A stretch of 64,000 nt of DNA, taken from contig NZ_JAOCAH010000004.1 in the NCBI RefSeq assembly GCF_029839275.1, forward strand, positions 248,001 through 312,000, in the 5' to 3' direction. Below are positions 17,179 through 23,467 of this stretch, one piece after another. The notes beneath the pieces were generated by a model, which saw only the letters and a program-made list of their open reading frames with translations, was not told where the DNA came from and did no database searches. Every line of letters starts with the position of its first letter. Positions within the stretch are counted from its first letter, which is position 1. The stretch comes from Pseudomonas sp. GD03944. Lineage in GTDB: Bacteria > Pseudomonadota > Gammaproteobacteria > Pseudomonadales > Pseudomonadaceae. The position numbers were made by a program, and so were the translations under genes.

Positions 17179-18468
17179 TCAGAGCTCCTTGGCCAGGCGC
17201 AGGCCGGAGAACTGCCAGCGCATGGTGGGGTAGAAGAAGTTGCGGTAGGTGGGGCGTATGTGGTCTTCGGGGGTGGCGCAGCTGCCGCCGCGCAGCACCA
17301 TCTGGCCGGACATGAACTTGCCGTTGTACTCGCCAAGGCTGCCGGCAAGCGGCTGAAAGCGGGGGTAGGGGCGGAAGGCGCTGGCGGTCCATTCCCAGAC
17401 GTCGCCGTAGAGCTGCTGCAGGTCACCGGCGTTGGCGGCCACCGGCTGCAGGTGGTCGCTTTCGACGAAGTTGCCCCGCAGTGGCAGGCCCTGGGCCGCG
17501 ATTTCCCATTCTTCTTCCCGTGGCAGCCGTGCTTGTGCCCAGGAGGCGAAGGCGTCGGCCTCGAAGTAACTCAGGTGGCAGACCGGCGCCTCCAGGTCCA
17601 GCTCGTGCGGACCTGCCAGCGTCAGCTCGAGCCAGTCGTCGCCGTCGCGCTCCCAGTACAGGGGCGATTGCCAGTTGGCGCGGCGGATGTGGTCCCAGCC
17701 GTCGGCCAGCCACAAGGCGCTGTTGCGGTAGCCGCCGTCGCGCATGAAATCGAGGTATTCGCCGTTGGTCACGGGGCGGCTGGCCAGTTGAAACGCGTCG
17801 ACGAATACGCGGTGTTGCGGTCGCTCACAGTCGAACGCAAACCCCTCGCCGGAATGGCCGATGTGGCGCATGCCGGCAGGAAAGGTGTGCCAGCGCATGG
17901 CGGCGGCTTGCGTGCCGCCCGGCTTCAGGTCGGGTCGGTAGGCCGGGCGCAGCGGGTTCTGCGCAAGGATGTGCTTGATGTCCATGAGCAACAGCTCCTG
18001 GTGCTGCTGCTCGTGCTCCAGGCCCAACTCGACACGCTGCAGCACCTCGTTGGCGATGTTGCTATCCAGGTGGGTCAGCAGTTGCTCCATGGCCAGGTCG
18101 ACGTAGCTGCGGTAGGCGTACACCTCGCTCACGGTCGGGCGCGACAGCAAGCCCCGGCGCGATCGCTCGAAGGGCGTGCCGTGGGTCTGGTAGTAGGAGT
18201 TGAACAGGTGGTCGTAGCGGGCATCCAGCGGCCGGTAGCCGCGCAGGAAAGGCGTCAGGATGAACGCCTCGAAGAACCAGGTCACGTGCGCCAGGTGCCA
18301 CTTGGGCGGGCTGACGTCAGGCATGCTCTGGATCACGTAGTCCTCGCGTTCCAGCGGCTCGCACAGGCGTTCGGTGGCGTGGCGTACCCGGTGATAACGC
18401 TGGCGGAGGTGGTCGAGTTTTGCGAGAGACGTGTCGTTTCTGGAGGCCCGGTTCGGCATGTCGCGCAT
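17179..18468 (-). CDS. egtB: Ergothioneine-type sulfoxide synthase (EgtB)
   Basis: Non-haem iron enzyme joining hercynine to a cysteine thiol with oxygen. About 429 residues: an N-terminal DinB-like domain with the iron-ligand motifs WHLAHVTWFFE and HEQQHQELLL (H-x3-H-x-E), and a C-terminal formylglycine-generating-enzyme-like fold with DVWEWTASAFRPYPRF and VLRGGSCATP. I chose ATG 18468; ATG 18459 is possible and the frame is open to 18555. It is coupled to egtD. No egtA, egtC or egtE homologue is in the window, so whether cysteine or gamma-glutamylcysteine is the donor cannot be decided here. Confidence 0.9.
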   Translation of the reverse strand: MRDMPNRASRNDTSLAKLDHLRQRYHRVRHATERLCEPLEREDYVIQSMPDVSPPKWHLAHVTWFFEAFILTPFLRGYRPLDARYDHLFNSYYQTHGTPFERSRRGLLSRPTVSEVYAYRSYVDLAMEQLLTHLDSNIANEVLQRVELGLEHEQQHQELLLMDIKHILAQNPLRPAYRPDLKPGGTQAAAMRWHTFPAGMRHIGHSGEGFAFDCERPQHRVFVDAFQLASRPVTNGEYLDFMRDGGYRNSALWLADGWDHIRRANWQSPLYWERDGDDWLELTLAGPHELDLEAPVCHLSYFEADAFASWAQARLPREEEWEIAAQGLPLRGNFVESDHLQPVAANAGDLQQLYGDVWEWTASAFRPYPRFQPLAGSLGEYNGKFMSGQMVLRGGSCATPEDHIRPTYRNFFYPTMRWQFSGLRLAKEL

Positions 18469-18638
18469 TCTCTGCTGATGCCGCACGGGAAGGTGCGGCA
18501 AGTCATTAAACCGACCGGGCGAAAACGGAAAAGGTTCAGGGAATTTGCGACCCACGCTCAGGGACGTCTTGAGAGCATGCGTTCAGGCTGATAGCGGCTG
18601 TTTCAGGCGACAGCATCGGCTGCGCAGCCTTTCGGCAG

Positions 18639-18741
18639 GCATGAAAAAGCCGCGCACTGCGCGGCTTCGATGGTGGGCCCACACGGACTCGAACCGTGGA
18701 CCAAAGGATTATGAGTCCTCTGCTCTAACCAACAGCTATAG
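18639..18741 (-). repeat. Left direct repeat: disrupted tRNA-Ile2 copy with terminator (att-like)
   Basis: This 103-bp block matches 23341-23448 except for two short indels (3 and 2 bp) and loss of the tRNA 5' acceptor strand. It includes a copy of the tRNA terminator (GCCGCGC at 18649-18655 and GCGCGGC at 18659-18665) and the tRNA 3' part including CCA (18671-18673). It marks the left edge of the island and would stop hipA-side transcripts before egtB. Confidence 0.8.
18671..18741 (-). pseudogene. tRNA-Ile2 (CAU) remnant
   Basis: Same sequence as the intact tRNA at 23376-23452 through the T arm, variable loop, anticodon arm (anticodon CAT) and most of the D arm. Two D-arm bases are deleted (AACTGAGC becomes AACAGC on the plus strand), and the 5' acceptor strand is replaced by unrelated sequence. 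It cannot form an acceptor stem, so it is a relic, probably created by integration at the tRNA 3' end. Confidence 0.8.
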
Positions 18742-18886
18742 AACATCTTGGAGACAGATTTATTTTCGAGCGAGGGACTCACGGTGTCGCGTAGCCGTGG
18801 AGGCGTGACGGTGAGCCGAATACCCTATCGAGTCAGTCTTTCCTCTGGTATTTCGTTGAAGGGGCAAGCCCCGCGTCAGGGCCGCT
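18742..18886. other. Island left end, no gene seen
   Basis: 145 bp between the tRNA remnant and the hipA stop codon. No coding content, integrase fragment or insertion sequence end is recognisable. Confidence 0.5.
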
Positions 18887-20218
18887 TTACCTCTTTGCCA
18901 GCAATTCAGAGCGGCCGATCACTTCGCGGCTGCGTTCGGGTTTGCGCGGCCCAGAGAAGCCAGCCTGTTCGATAGCGCTATCGAGGCCGAGAAAGTGTGG
19001 GGCGGCCTTGGGGCTGCGCAGTGTCTCCATTCCCTGGTTCCAGGCATGCACCATGTGTTTGGCCACGTCGCGCCAGGCCGGTTCGTTTTTCGAGGCTTCG
19101 ATGATCTCGCTGCCGACCTCCACGGCGGACTCGCATAGTTGCGTGACCATCTCGGCGTACCGGCGCGGTGGTATGCCCAATACGGCCTTGTAAAAGGTTT
19201 CCAGCGAGCGGCCAGGTGTCCAGGTCTGCCTGCCGCCGATGGACAGGCCGGGCGGGCTGTCGGCGAAACGCGGATAGGCCTGGGTGGTCACCAGGTCGTA
19301 GACCGGAGTAAAACTGACGTCCGCTCGGGAGGTGTAATACAGCGCGATGTTTTTCGAATGGCAATCGGCATTGCGTAGCACGTAGTTGGCCAGCAGGTGC
19401 CAACCCAGGTGTTCACGCTGTGCCTGAAGGCGTTCAGCGCTTATGTAGGCGCGGGTTGCGTTCCAGACGCGCTCGGTGGTGGGTGCGTATTTTTCGTGGG
19501 GAGGCAAGCCCAGCAGGCCGCAGGCATCTTCCACGCCGTGGCGAGGCAGGCCGTGCTCGTCAACGTCGAAGCGATCGACCACCAGGACCCTTCCATCCTC
19601 GGACATGCGGCAAGTGGCTACCGGTACGACATTCAACCGTGCCAGCACGCGCATGCTGTAGAACTCGTTGAAGCCTAGAAAGGGCGTGCTGTCATCGGAA
19701 CCCTTGATGATGTGAAAGCCTGTGCGCAGGGTCGGTTTGCCGAGGGGTTCCCGGTTTGGCGCGGCATCGCTGGCAATGAATTTCGGCACGACACCCGAGA
19801 TGGCCACCTGCGCGTATTGCCGCACCAGTTTGGCGAAGTGTTCGCTGGTGTTTTCCGCCTTGAGCAGGCGACTGATCTCCAGTGGTTCCATCTTGATACC
19901 GGGCCGAACGCCTTCTGGCGTGACCAAGACTCTGCCGATGCCAGCGCCCCCCACCAGAGCCAGCAGTGAGAGGTCTGTGCCATCGAGCAAAGGGCCGAAC
20001 GCTTCGCGAATAACGCCGAGCAGGTAGCCTTCGGGAAGGTTCTGCCGGAAAAACGGGAATAGATCGCGTGGCCAGCGCCAAGGCTCTTCCCGAACGGGCA
20101 TTGCCAGGCTGACGAAATCTTCCCGAACCGTTTCTGGCAGGTATTTCAGGACGTACTCGTCACGCTCCCGGTAGAGCTTGGCTACTCGCTTTGCGCCAAC
20201 GTGCACGTCGAGAATCAT
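18887..20218 (-). CDS. hipA: HipA-family serine/threonine kinase toxin
   Basis: 443-residue kinase of the HipBA toxin-antitoxin family. The kinase core shows LRNADCHSKNIALYY (catalytic Asp285, Asn290), FTPVYDLVTT (metal-binding Asp308) and the Gly-rich loop VAISGVVPKF at 138-147. In the loop, the first Ser of the usual S-x-S-G pattern (Ser150 in E. coli HipA) is Ala139; the second Ser (Ser141) is present. Known HipA toxins phosphorylate glutamyl-tRNA synthetase and induce dormancy; HipT variants hit tryptophanyl-tRNA synthetase. The target here is unknown. The start overlaps the hipB stop by 4 bp (ATGA), showing translational coupling. It lies in a tRNA-bounded island. Confidence 0.9.
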   Translation of the reverse strand: MILDVHVGAKRVAKLYRERDEYVLKYLPETVREDFVSLAMPVREEPWRWPRDLFPFFRQNLPEGYLLGVIREAFGPLLDGTDLSLLALVGGAGIGRVLVTPEGVRPGIKMEPLEISRLLKAENTSEHFAKLVRQYAQVAISGVVPKFIASDAAPNREPLGKPTLRTGFHIIKGSDDSTPFLGFNEFYSMRVLARLNVVPVATCRMSEDGRVLVVDRFDVDEHGLPRHGVEDACGLLGLPPHEKYAPTTERVWNATRAYISAERLQAQREHLGWHLLANYVLRNADCHSKNIALYYTSRADVSFTPVYDLVTTQAYPRFADSPPGLSIGGRQTWTPGRSLETFYKAVLGIPPRRYAEMVTQLCESAVEVGSEIIEASKNEPAWRDVAKHMVHAWNQGMETLRSPKAAPHFLGLDSAIEQAGFSGPRKPERSREVIGRSELLAKR

Positions 20219-20481
20219 GTTGGGCCTCTCCCGGAGCGTTGTTCTTCGAGGATGTCCTCTACCGTGCGCTCATGGCCTGCCTTTACCAGTTTCAGGTCAT
20301 ACCCGGCCGCCTCCAGAAGGCGAACCAGCACCGAGACGCTCATATCGCCTTTGGCCAACGTTTCCATGCGCGCCACGGTGGTGCGTGATACACCGGCACG
20401 GTTGGCCAGTGTTTCCTGGCTCAGCCTGGCGTCACGGCGCGCCTGCTTCAGCATTTCGGAAACATCGTACAGAGAGGTCAT
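20215..20481 (-). CDS. hipB: HipB-family antitoxin, Xre helix-turn-helix
   Basis: 88-residue DNA-binding antitoxin. The HTH lies at about residues 17-40 (LSQETLANRAGVSRTTVARM), followed by the helix ending LVRLLEAAGYDLKLV; the C-terminal tail DILEEQRSGRGPT is flexible, as in HipB proteins. It would neutralise HipA and repress the operon. Four similar 18-bp palindromes lie upstream, one ending two bases before this ATG, which is strong local evidence for autoregulation. Confidence 0.9.
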   Translation of the reverse strand: MTSLYDVSEMLKQARRDARLSQETLANRAGVSRTTVARMETLAKGDMSVSVLVRLLEAAGYDLKLVKAGHERTVEDILEEQRSGRGPT

Positions 20482-20482
20482 T

Positions 20483-20500
20483 TGTAGCTCTCGGGCATCA
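20483..20500. promoter_or_regulatory. hip operator O4 (degenerate), overlaps hipB ribosome site region
   Basis: TGTAGCTCTCGGGCATCA. The left arm matches the other three operators and the right arm is degenerate. It lies directly in front of the hipB start codon. Confidence 0.55.
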
Positions 20501-20520
20501 AATTAGCGGTTATGGTTGAA

Positions 20521-20549
20521 AATGTAGCCTCAGGGCTACATTTTCACAA
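20521..20549 (-). promoter_or_regulatory. Predicted hipBA sigma-70 promoter
   Basis: On the minus strand, -35 TTGTGA (20544-20549) and -10 TACATT (20521-20526) are separated by exactly 17 bp. Operator O1 (20523-20540) lies between and over these elements, so HipB binding would block RNA polymerase. It is about 40 bp from the hipB start. Confidence 0.55.
20523..20540. promoter_or_regulatory. hip operator O1
   Basis: TGTAGCC-TCAG-GGCTACA, a perfect 7-bp inverted repeat, 40 bp from O4. It sits in the spacer of the predicted hipBA promoter. Confidence 0.75.
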
Positions 20550-20561
20550 GCGCAGTTGAAC

Positions 20562-20579
20562 TGTAGCTTTCGAGCTACA
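20562..20579. promoter_or_regulatory. hip operator O2
   Basis: TGTAGCT-TTCG-AGCTACA, a perfect 7-bp inverted repeat, 39 bp from O1 measured start to start. Same consensus TGTAGC-N6-GCTACA. Confidence 0.75.
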
Positions 20580-20602
20580 AAAAAGACGATGGCTGTGCTT
20601 TG

Positions 20603-20620
20603 TGTAGCCCTTGGGCCACA
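20603..20620. promoter_or_regulatory. hip operator O3
   Basis: TGTAGCCC-TT-GGGCCACA, an inverted repeat with one mismatch, 41 bp from O2. It completes an array of four sites spaced by 39-41 bp. Confidence 0.7.
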
Positions 20621-20720
20621 TTTTAGGCCGCTTTGGCGGAGGCGAATGGTGCGTTGCCAATGGCGAATATGCTTTCCTCGGCAATGACGAAAGAGCGGAA
20701 GTCATTCGGTCGGCCGTGTT

Positions 20721-21116
20721 CTAGTCGGTTACTTCGAGCTGATAGGTAATCTCTGCATACTGCCCCACGCACTGCGTGCCGAAGGTGCTGGCGTAAAACA
20801 GCACCTTGTAGATTCCTGCCTGCTCGGGCACTCCACGAATAAAGCCATGCTTTTCGCGCTCGGTGTGAATGATGCTCAGCCCCTCAGGGAGAGGTCTTTC
20901 AGGATCATCGAGAATCCGCCCCACCGGGGTGCTTGCATTGATCACATCGATCCGCACGTCATACGCCGAACCTATTTTCGCTGCGGGCAGCTCCTTCGGC
21001 ATGAATTCAGGCTCGGGTCGCATTGCGCAACCCACCAGCACATTACCCAGCATTGCTGTCTCGCAACTGGTCAGCAATAAGGTCAAGCCGATGATTGGGA
21101 GCGTTCGGAGGTTCAT
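20721..21116 (-). CDS. Putative lipoprotein with Ig-like (He_PIG-like) domain
   Basis: 131 residues. A lipobox (LLLTSC, Cys18) follows a short hydrophobic signal, so the mature protein should be lipid-anchored in the envelope. The rest resembles a single Ig-like He_PIG domain: an N-terminal YDVRIDVINASTPVG strand pair, then LPEGLSI and GFIRGVPEQAGIYKVLFYA. It lies 26 bp after the PAAR gene in the same direction. Position and periplasmic address would suit an immunity protein for that effector, but this is inference; I know no family that proves it. Confidence 0.65.
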   Translation of the reverse strand: MNLRTLPIIGLTLLLTSCETAMLGNVLVGCAMRPEPEFMPKELPAAKIGSAYDVRIDVINASTPVGRILDDPERPLPEGLSIIHTEREKHGFIRGVPEQAGIYKVLFYASTFGTQCVGQYAEITYQLEVTD

Positions 21117-21142
21117 TTACCTTTGTCCTTGGTAGGGTTTGT

Positions 21143-22459
21143 CTAGGGTATACGGCTGAAGACCTTGCCACCGAAAACATCGCTGAGCAGTTCTCGCACA
21201 GTAAAACCGCCTGTCACCTGGTGCCCGACGTTTCCCCAGGAAAACAAGCGCGATTCGGTGATCTGATCATTGGTGGGAGTTGTTACTGTGATAACCCCGC
21301 TACTGGCTTTGGGCAGGTCTTCCCAGACTATCCAATGGTTTTTACCCGCCCCTATGCCGCCTTCCACCATCGACGCGCTAACAAGGGATACCACATGGTG
21401 TTGTGGGCCCAGGTAAGTGAGCAGTTCCAAGAATCGCGACAGACTTGTACTGCTGAACTGAATATCGCTGAAAATCTCGCTAGCACCCGCACGCGCGAAC
21501 CAAGATTCGATAGTCCACGGAGGCGTGATGCCGGGGACTCTATCGTCAGGTGAGTCGTACTCCATCAGGTTGTTTTCGCTGTCGCGCAGGCTGGCCAGAG
21601 ATATCCAGTCGATGGCTAATACCCGGTCTCCTTCTCTGCGATAGCTCAAGTTCTTGGGGTTTCGGCAGCCATAGCTTGGCTTGATGTGCAGCGAGCCAAT
21701 GGTGGTTTTCCCTGTTTCCCAGAGCTGAGTTATTGCTTGGGCGTAGAGGTCGGGTCTGTCCATTAGCAGTGCATAGAAGAATGCCGCAGGCCCGCAAAGG
21801 CTGGTATCCGACTGGTGCGGATAGGTGGGAACGAACATCGAACTTGGCATGTTCTGCCCGTGGGCTCTTGCCACTCGGACTCTCAGCTGCTCGATGATCT
21901 TGCTCTTATCGAATGGGTCGCTTGCTGTCCCCATTGGATGTTCGGGGTCGTTGAAAACACGATCATTGATGGTTGAGCATTCGAAGTCGTCTAGGATCTT
22001 TTCGGCCACGACAACGCGATCAATCGCCGGCGCAGATGGGGCCGCAGGCGCGGCTGGTTGTGCGGTTTGCGCCGCGAAGGCCGTAGCTGGTGGTTGCCTG
22101 TCTGGCGTCGTAACAAAGGCGGCTGTAGCTGCGGCTGCTGCCAGCGTTAGTGAGGTCGGTGCGGTGAAAGGTGCGGCTATTGGGGAATCCCCAATTATCA
22201 CGCTGCCTGACCCGCCGACAATTACGCTGCCATGACCACCTGTGCTGCCAAGTGTCGCGGCCGGCAGGCCGTTGATCAGTACTGTGCTTGCTACAGCCCC
22301 GACTATTGGGCTGCCGCAGGCTGACGTATCACTCATTCGTGCAGCCGGCAGGTTATCGAAGAAGACGTTTGGAGAGCCTGTAGCTATGGGGTTTGTGCCA
22401 TGCCCAGGCACTGGGCAAGAGGTGGGGTCAGTTTGGCGAGCCGCCGGTTTTCCGCTCAT
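21143..22459 (-). CDS. PAAR-domain protein with C-terminal papain-like domain, probable T6SS effector
   Basis: 438 residues. Residues 1-95 form a PAAR domain (AARQTDPTSCPVPGHGTNPI, repeated INGLPAATLGSTGGHGSVIV), the zinc-tipped cone that caps the VgrG spike of the type VI secretion system. An Ala/Pro linker (about 100-145) leads to a C-terminal domain with DTSLCGPAAFFYALL (Cys222) and GKNHWIVWEDL (His375), a Cys...His layout like papain-fold peptidases or amidases. It is therefore a candidate secreted toxin; the substrate is unknown. No vgrG, hcp or sheath genes are nearby, so it would rely on a T6SS encoded elsewhere. It is flanked by a CHAP protein upstream and a lipoprotein downstream on the same strand, with visibly lower GC than the neighbouring core genes. 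Confidence 0.8.
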   Translation of the reverse strand: MSGKPAARQTDPTSCPVPGHGTNPIATGSPNVFFDNLPAARMSDTSACGSPIVGAVASTVLINGLPAATLGSTGGHGSVIVGGSGSVIIGDSPIAAPFTAPTSLTLAAAAATAAFVTTPDRQPPATAFAAQTAQPAAPAAPSAPAIDRVVVAEKILDDFECSTINDRVFNDPEHPMGTASDPFDKSKIIEQLRVRVARAHGQNMPSSMFVPTYPHQSDTSLCGPAAFFYALLMDRPDLYAQAITQLWETGKTTIGSLHIKPSYGCRNPKNLSYRREGDRVLAIDWISLASLRDSENNLMEYDSPDDRVPGITPPWTIESWFARAGASEIFSDIQFSSTSLSRFLELLTYLGPQHHVVSLVSASMVEGGIGAGKNHWIVWEDLPKASSGVITVTTPTNDQITESRLFSWGNVGHQVTGGFTVRELLSDVFGGKVFSRIP

Positions 22460-22511
22460 GGTGAAACTTCCTTGTTTGTGTTTGGCAAGATTCTACCTGT
22501 GACGCTGCGCT

Positions 22512-23171
22512 TTAAGCTGGGCCTTTATCCACCGGGATGTTGTCGAGCTCAAGTGCGGGCTGCTCATCGGCAGGTAGTAGACGAAGCCAGCCTAAAACCT
22601 GTGACTGTTCGATATACCAGTTGCCGTCGCGTTGGCTTAACGGCAGGTCTTCTCTGGAGCTGCCAAAAGGTCCGGGGTTTTGTTGGGCAATTTGCAGGGT
22701 GCCGTTGCCAACGCTGGCGATAATCGCGACGTGGCCGTAGCGGTTGAACAGCGTGGGTGCGAAGACCAGTAAGTCGTCAGCTTGCGGTTGCTCGACGCTG
22801 CCGTTACGAAACTGCAGCATTGCGCGTTTGGCATTCAAACTGCCGTTTTCGAGACGCGGGTCGAAGAAGTCTTTGGCGTGCCCGTAAGTGTCGGGCATGC
22901 GGTGGCCATGGCGCTCGAAGTAATAGCGTTTGACGAACTCCACGCACTGATAGCGCAGGCCGAGGTTGTATCCGTCCTGGCTCAGGTTTCGGCCCTGCAC
23001 CGTGTTGACTCCGCCGTTGTAATAGATGGCTACGCCATTTAGCTCATCAAGTTGATCGCCTAAGGCATGCTGGGTGTTTGGGTTTATGCGGGTGACTGCG
23101 GCGTAAGCTGCAAAGGCGCATAGCGGCAGTAGTACGCAAACAATCAATAGGGCAAGTAGGCGTTTGTTCAT
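22512..23171 (-). CDS. CHAP-domain protein with N-terminal membrane/signal segment
   Basis: 219 residues. Residues 4-26 form a signal peptide or membrane anchor. The rest is a CHAP (NlpC/P60-like) amidase domain with catalytic Cys76 in LRYQCVEFVKRYY, His147 in YGHVAIIASV and the polar third residue region AQQNPGPFG (about 162-170). CHAP domains cleave peptidoglycan or glutathionylspermidine. It is the first gene of a three-gene minus-strand set with the PAAR protein (52 bp downstream) and a lipoprotein. It could be a periplasmic amidase helper, an effector or an accessory protein; the sequence does not decide. Confidence 0.75.
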   Translation of the reverse strand: MNKRLLALLIVCVLLPLCAFAAYAAVTRINPNTQHALGDQLDELNGVAIYYNGGVNTVQGRNLSQDGYNLGLRYQCVEFVKRYYFERHGHRMPDTYGHAKDFFDPRLENGSLNAKRAMLQFRNGSVEQPQADDLLVFAPTLFNRYGHVAIIASVGNGTLQIAQQNPGPFGSSREDLPLSQRDGNWYIEQSQVLGWLRLLPADEQPALELDNIPVDKGPA

Positions 23172-23340
23172 GGTGAGGTCTGTCCCTGTAAGTGAAGCTC
23201 CTGGTGCGCGCTGCTGGCTCGCTCAACGGTAGCGTTGCAATAGCACCCAAAAAAGACGCACGTTTTGGCGCACGAACGCGCGCTGCCTTTCTGGCACGCG
23301 TCATGTTCTGGGTCCATAGGACGGATCTGCTTTTGGCAGC

Positions 23341-23448
23341 GCATGAAAAAGCCGCGCACTGCGCGGCTTCGAAGATGGTGGGCCCACACGGACTCGAACC
23401 GTGGACCAAAGGATTATGAGTCCTCTGCTCTAACCAACTGAGCTATAG
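23341..23448 (-). repeat. Right direct repeat: intact tRNA-Ile2 end with terminator (att-like)
   Basis: Partner of 18639-18741. It contains most of the intact tRNA and its terminator. The 4.6 kb between the two copies is the island. The copies share about 100 bp with two indels. Confidence 0.8.
23346..23369 (-). terminator. Terminator of tRNA-Ile2
   Basis: GCCGCGC (23351-23357) pairs with GCGCGGC (23361-23367) around ACT; read on the minus strand it ends in five T. It begins a few bases after the tRNA CCA end. Confidence 0.85.
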
Positions 23449-23452
23449 GCCC
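23376..23452 (-). tRNA. ileX: tRNA-Ile2 (anticodon CAU, lysidine-modified type)
   Basis: 77 nt with encoded CCA. Acceptor GGGCCTA pairs with TGGGCCC; the D arm is GCTC/GAGC; the anticodon stem is GAGGA/TCCTT with loop CTCATAA (anticodon CAT); the T arm is CACGG-TTCGAGT-CCGTG. The anticodon is Met-like, but the body matches the isoleucine-2 tRNA whose C34 is converted to lysidine to read AUA. It is the probable integration target of the adjacent island. Confidence 0.88.
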
Positions 23453-23467
23453 TCAGAGGCCGGCGGA

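Noticed and set aside
18748..18975. 75-codon plus-strand frame at the island left end
   Set aside because: It overlaps the end of hipA on the other strand and has no recognisable content.
18742..23375. Search for an integrase or transposase to explain the island
   Set aside because: None of the reading frames between the repeats resembles a recombinase; mobility genes are absent or lie elsewhere.
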